Below, piece after piece: positions 4,881 through 7,167 of a stretch of 7,167 nt of DNA; the first letter of the stretch is position 1; the number at the start of each line of letters is the position of its first letter. The notes below the pieces were generated by a model. The model saw only the letters and a list, made by a program, of their open reading frames with translations, had not been told where the DNA came from and searched no databases. The position numbers and the translations under genes were made by a program. This DNA is from CAYPHJ01 sp964410485 (lineage in GTDB: Bacteria; Desulfobacterota; Binatia; UBA9968): positions 1 through 7,167 of the forward strand of contig CAYPHJ010000162.1 in assembly GCA_964410485.1 (NCBI GenBank), in the 5' to 3' direction.

Positions 4881-5855
4881 CTATAGGTTCTCCAAGCGCT
4901 TGAGCGTTGCAGCGTAATCCAGCACAGCTTTGTCGATCGGATAGTCGGGTTCATAACCCAATTGCTCTTTGGAGCGCGAAAAATCGCTTGCCAGTCGTGT
5001 TTCAGGATAAGGCATTGGTTTTCCACCCCTGGCCAGTTCGATTTTCGCATCGGGAAAGTGTTTCTTGATCGCAGTCAAAATCTCTTCACCGCCGACCAGT
5101 TGTCCATTGCCGATATGGAATAGTTGATCTTTAAACTTGTCCTTGAGCACTGCCAATACGGTGCCTTTTGCCGCGTCCTTTCCATAGAGAACCTCAGTAG
5201 GCGCGTAGGGCCAAGTCACTTTGGTTGTCTCTCCCTTGACTGCGGCGGCCCTGATCATCTGTTGGATTGCCTGCTCGCGAGTGGCCTTCAAGGACGTCGG
5301 CGAGGGTCCGTAAAGCCCGCCGACGTAACGCAGGCAAATAAACTCAAACTCGTAACGCTTGGCATAGGCTCGGCCCAAGAACTCACAGCTAGCTTTGGTC
5401 GCGGCATAAACGGAAGGCGGGTTCATCGGGATGCTTTCGTCTATTTTTGTCAGTCCTTCGCCGAGCGAGCCTAGATAAACCGTGCCCGAGCTCGGGAAAA
5501 TTACCCGGGACACTTTTTCCAGCCTCGCCGCTTCAAACACGTTGATGGTGCCCATCAAATTCAAACGCACGCCGCTGTAAGGGCGCCGCTGCACCTCTTC
5601 GCCGAGGAAAGCAGCGAGGTGAATGACTCGGTCGCAATCGTTATCGCGAATGGCTGAAATTAATGCCGGCAAATCCAACATGTCGCCCCGGATCATCGTG
5701 ACTCTGGTTGGGTCTACGCCAACCGCGTCGAGCAGTCGCTCGTTGAGCGCGACGTCAAACACTACGGGTCTCTCCCCTTTGTCCAAAAGCATGCCGACCG
5801 CGTAGGCTCCGACCAAACCTGTGCCTCCGGTCACCAAAATTCCTTTCTTCGCCAT
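4881..5855 (-). CDS. NAD-dependent epimerase/dehydratase (extended SDR)
   Basis: A 324-residue extended short-chain dehydrogenase/reductase, the normal length for nucleotide-sugar epimerases and their relatives. The N-terminal Rossmann motif TGGTGLVG (9-16) is followed by an acidic residue at the end of strand two (D34), which favours NAD. HLAA (79-82), SSGTVY (122-127) and the catalytic Y150-A-A-T-K154 are present, and LRYVGGLYGPSP is the family's substrate-domain entry. The start is the ATG at 5855, preceded by GGAGG (5865-5869) at nine bases; the frame stays open further upstream only through a REP-like element. Members oxidise a sugar or acid carbon and epimerise, dehydrate or reduce it; the substrate here cannot be named. 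It is divergent from the classical SDR at 6147 and has its own promoter. Confidence 0.88.
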   Translation of the reverse strand: MAKKGILVTGGTGLVGAYAVGMLLDKGERPVVFDVALNERLLDAVGVDPTRVTMIRGDMLDLPALISAIRDNDCDRVIHLAAFLGEEVQRRPYSGVRLNLMGTINVFEAARLEKVSRVIFPSSGTVYLGSLGEGLTKIDESIPMNPPSVYAATKASCEFLGRAYAKRYEFEFICLRYVGGLYGPSPTSLKATREQAIQQMIRAAAVKGETTKVTWPYAPTEVLYGKDAAKGTVLAVLKDKFKDQLFHIGNGQLVGGEEILTAIKKHFPDAKIELARGGKPMPYPETRLASDFSRSKEQLGYEPDYPIDKAVLDYAATLKRLENL

Positions 5856-5877
5856 TCGCTCTTTCCTCCCGCGCTTG

Positions 5878-5905
5878 GCTATACCAGATTCCCGATAAGT
5901 GTCAA
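5878..5905 (-). promoter_or_regulatory. Sigma70-like promoter of the epimerase gene
   Basis: On the minus strand a perfect -35 TTGACA (5905-5900) is followed after 16 bases by TATAGC (5883-5878), preceded by TGG, an extended -10. Transcription should start near 5871, only a few bases before the GGAGG site at 5869-5865, leaving a leader of about 16 bases. Confidence 0.5.
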
Positions 5906-5967
5906 ACTGAAGCGGCTGATGGCCTATGACTCGCTTTCGCTTTATGGCATATCGTCGAGCGCACCGC

Positions 5968-6058
5968 GCGGCGCGGCTGCGCACAGTCTCCGATGTCCCG
6001 AGTAGTGCCGCAGGCGCGTAGCGAGGGGATCCGGAACCGCGCACTGTAGCCGCGCCGC
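5968..6058. repeat. Inverted repeat enclosing a REP-like element
   Basis: Perfect 11-base arms GCGGCGCGGCT (5968-5978) and AGCCGCGCCGC (6048-6058) flank the REP-like copy at 5997-6028. Just inside each arm lies GCGCACAGT (5979-5987) or GCGCACTGT (6039-6047), nearly identical in direct orientation. The whole sits in the middle of the divergent spacer between the epimerase and the dehydrogenase. Confidence 0.5.
5997..6028 (-). repeat. REP-like palindromic element, copy 6 (inverted)
   Basis: CCCGAGTAGTGCC, GCA, GGCGCGTAGCGAGGGG: the CTACTCGGG and CCCTCGCTACG ends of the family in inverted orientation, with a GCC/GGC inner stem. It is single, unlike the paired copies at 3870-4198. Confidence 0.6.
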
Positions 6059-6059
6059 C

Positions 6060-6089
6060 TTGACCGGGTTAAAGGCAAAGTGCTAGCTT
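6060..6089 (+). promoter_or_regulatory. Possible promoter of the SDR gene
   Basis: TTGACC (6060-6065, five of six -35 bases) is followed after 18 bases by TAGCTT (6084-6089) with TG one base before it, an extended -10 form. The -10 matches only three of six bases, so this is tentative. It overlaps the first copy of the tandem repeat at 6064-6128. Confidence 0.3.
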
Positions 6090-6128
6090 TTTCAGCCGGT
6101 CAAAGACAAAGACGCAATTTTTACAGCC
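6064..6128 (+). repeat. Two-copy imperfect repeat before the SDR gene
   Basis: Positions 6064-6097 and 6096-6128 align as CCGG.T.AAAG.CAAAG, then TTTTT and CAGCC, with a period of about 32 bases. The second copy ends four bases before the AAGGAGG site. Such duplicated leader motifs may bind a regulator, but duplication without function explains them equally well. Confidence 0.5.
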
Positions 6129-6131
6129 ACC

Positions 6132-6138
6132 AAGGAGG
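6132..6138 (+). promoter_or_regulatory. Strong ribosome binding site of the SDR gene
   Basis: AAGGAGG ends eight bases before the ATG at 6147. It is a near-ideal Shine-Dalgarno sequence and decides between that start and the in-frame ATG at residue 8. Confidence 0.65.
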
Positions 6139-6146
6139 TTCATCAA

Positions 6147-6965
6147 ATGGTAGACACAGAACATTCAATGTTGCGGGACGGACTCGGTCGCATAAAAGGT
6201 AAAGTCGCGATTATCACCGGCGCGAACAGCGGTATCGGTCGCGCTACGGCCCGACTATTTGCACGCGAGGGGGCAAAGGTGGTGTGTTGCGATATTCAGG
6301 AAACCATCCAGCCGCGCATTGATAAATTGATCGAACAGGATGGTGGGACGGCGGTTTTCGCGCAAATCGATGTCACGCAGCAGGCCGACTGCGATCGCAT
6401 GGTTAGCGTGGCATTGGAAACCTTTGGCGATCTGGACATTCTGTATAACAACGCTGGCGCCGGCATTCGCAAGAAAGTCCATGAGCATACGGACGAGGAA
6501 TGGAACTTTGTCCTGGATGTCAATTTGAACGCAATGTTTCGCGGCGCCCGTGCCGTGCTGCCGCACTTTATAAAGAAAGGCAGCGGCAATATTGTTACTA
6601 CAGCGTCAACGTTTGGCCTGTTAGCCTCCGCCGATTATCCCGGCTACTGTGCCACCAAGGCAGCCATCATCAATCTAACCCGAGAGATGGCGCTCGATTA
6701 TGGCCAATACGGCATCCGTGTAAACTGCGTTTGCCCGGGAGCCATTGAAACACCCCGCTTTCGCGGTTTTCCACCCAGACCCACTCTGAGTGAAGGCATG
6801 ACAGAAGAGCAGCGACAAAAGATGGGAAGCAGCAATAAAGCGCTGCTGCGCATGGGGCGGCCGGAAGAAATTGCCTACGGTGTGCTCTTTCTCGTTTCCG
6901 ATGAAGCTTCTTTCGTGACCGGTCACGCGTTGGTCATCGACGGTGGACAGACGATCGACGCGTGA
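6147..6965 (+). CDS. Classical short-chain dehydrogenase/reductase (SDR)
   Basis: A 272-residue classical SDR with every core element. TGANSGIG (24-31) binds the cofactor, and D49 at the end of strand two points to NAD rather than NADP. D75-V76, NNAG (101-104), the catalytic tetrad N126, S154, Y167 (YCATK) and K171, then PG (197-198), and DGG (265-267) near the C-terminus complete the pattern. Such enzymes oxidise or reduce alcohols and ketones in the cytoplasm, often in steroid, sugar-acid or aromatic metabolism. The insertion around FPPRPTLSEGMTEEQ (about 209-225) covers the substrate and would decide specificity, which cannot be read from here. AAGGAGG eight bases upstream fixes the start. 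It is divergent from the epimerase, and 148 bases separate it from the next start on the same strand. Confidence 0.9.
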   Translation: MVDTEHSMLRDGLGRIKGKVAIITGANSGIGRATARLFAREGAKVVCCDIQETIQPRIDKLIEQDGGTAVFAQIDVTQQADCDRMVSVALETFGDLDILYNNAGAGIRKKVHEHTDEEWNFVLDVNLNAMFRGARAVLPHFIKKGSGNIVTTASTFGLLASADYPGYCATKAAIINLTREMALDYGQYGIRVNCVCPGAIETPRFRGFPPRPTLSEGMTEEQRQKMGSSNKALLRMGRPEEIAYGVLFLVSDEASFVTGHALVIDGGQTIDA

Positions 6966-7113
6966 GTCGAGCTTGAATGAATCTACGCTGAAAACTGACG
7001 GAGCAGCGAAAAAATATACTTTCGCTAGTTCGCTCTCTGCCGACTCTGCCGATTGCTTCGTTGACGGTAAAATACCTCCGTGGTAAAAAATGTCAGACGA
7101 GCCGAGGGTCCGG

Positions 7114-7167
7114 ATGTCTACTCCGATGCATATACCGAAAGGGAAGATTGTTCTCACCTATGAGGAC
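7114..7167 (+). CDS. Probable Uma2-family (DUF820) protein, N-terminal end only
   Basis: The frame is open to the last base of the window, giving MSTPMHIPKGKIVLTYED. Uma2 proteins characteristically begin with a few variable residues and then (L/Y)TYEDY, so the final LTYED is suggestive. They have a PD-(D/E)XK nuclease-like fold, are usually 180-200 residues long, often occur in many copies, and have an unclear role. GAGGG ends five bases before this ATG. An in-frame ATG at 7090 would add MSDEPRVR but has no ribosome site. Only 18 residues are visible, so the family call rests on one short motif. Confidence 0.45.
   Translation, partial: MSTPMHIPKGKIVLTYED

Noticed and set aside
5856..6044. 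63-codon N-terminal extension of the epimerase
   Set aside because: It translates the REP-like repeat and promoter; the ATG at 5855 has GGAGG and places the Rossmann motif at residue 9.
7008..7015. Intrinsic terminator after the SDR gene (CGCTG...CAGCG)
   Set aside because: The five-base stem with a 13-base loop is followed by A residues, not T, on the coding strand.
6675..7157. 160-codon minus-strand open frame across the SDR end
   Set aside because: It overlaps the SDR C-terminus antisense and crosses the spacer into the next gene; no domain is recognisable.

Overview
The window reads as an ordinary chromosomal segment of a mid-GC bacterium. The likeliest source is an uncultured, soil-type proteobacterium of the broad Deltaproteobacteria/Binatia kind. 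That is an inference from two things: solitary periplasmic-binding-type proteins (a Pht5-like protein and a TctC/Bug-like protein) without their transporters, and spacers full of short palindromic and tandem repeats. No rRNA, tRNA, CRISPR array, transposase or phage gene was seen.

Layout: the C-terminal end of an unidentified gene (1-108, +) is followed by about 530 bases of repeat-rich non-coding DNA. Three minus-strand genes come next. In transcription order they are a TctC/Bug-type secreted solute-binding protein (3539-2457), a MocA/MobA-type nucleotidyltransferase (2333-1746) and a cytoplasmic protein of the 4,5-dihydroxyphthalate decarboxylase (Pht5)/solute-binding fold (1607-636). Their 120-140 base spacers carry degenerate heptad-like repeats, so they may or may not be one operon. 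A non-coding island of 1.3 kb (3540-4880) is a mosaic of at least six repeat families. It is followed by a minus-strand NAD-dependent epimerase/dehydratase (5855-4881) and a divergent plus-strand classical short-chain dehydrogenase (6147-6965). The shared 291-base spacer holds a good sigma70-like promoter for the epimerase, a large inverted repeat around a REP-like hairpin, and a two-copy repeat in front of the dehydrogenase. The start of a probable Uma2-family (DUF820) gene runs off the right edge (7114-7167, +).

How the genes fit together: the two dehydrogenase-fold enzymes and the two binding-fold proteins suggest catabolism or modification of small organic acids, aromatics or sugars, but nothing in the sequence fixes a substrate. 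MocA-type enzymes usually mature molybdenum hydroxylases, and none is in view. I find no convincing new multi-gene system. The most unusual content is the repeat architecture: six copies of one REP-like palindrome, four of them in two head-to-head pairs, plus a pair of near-palindromes with a compensatory base change.
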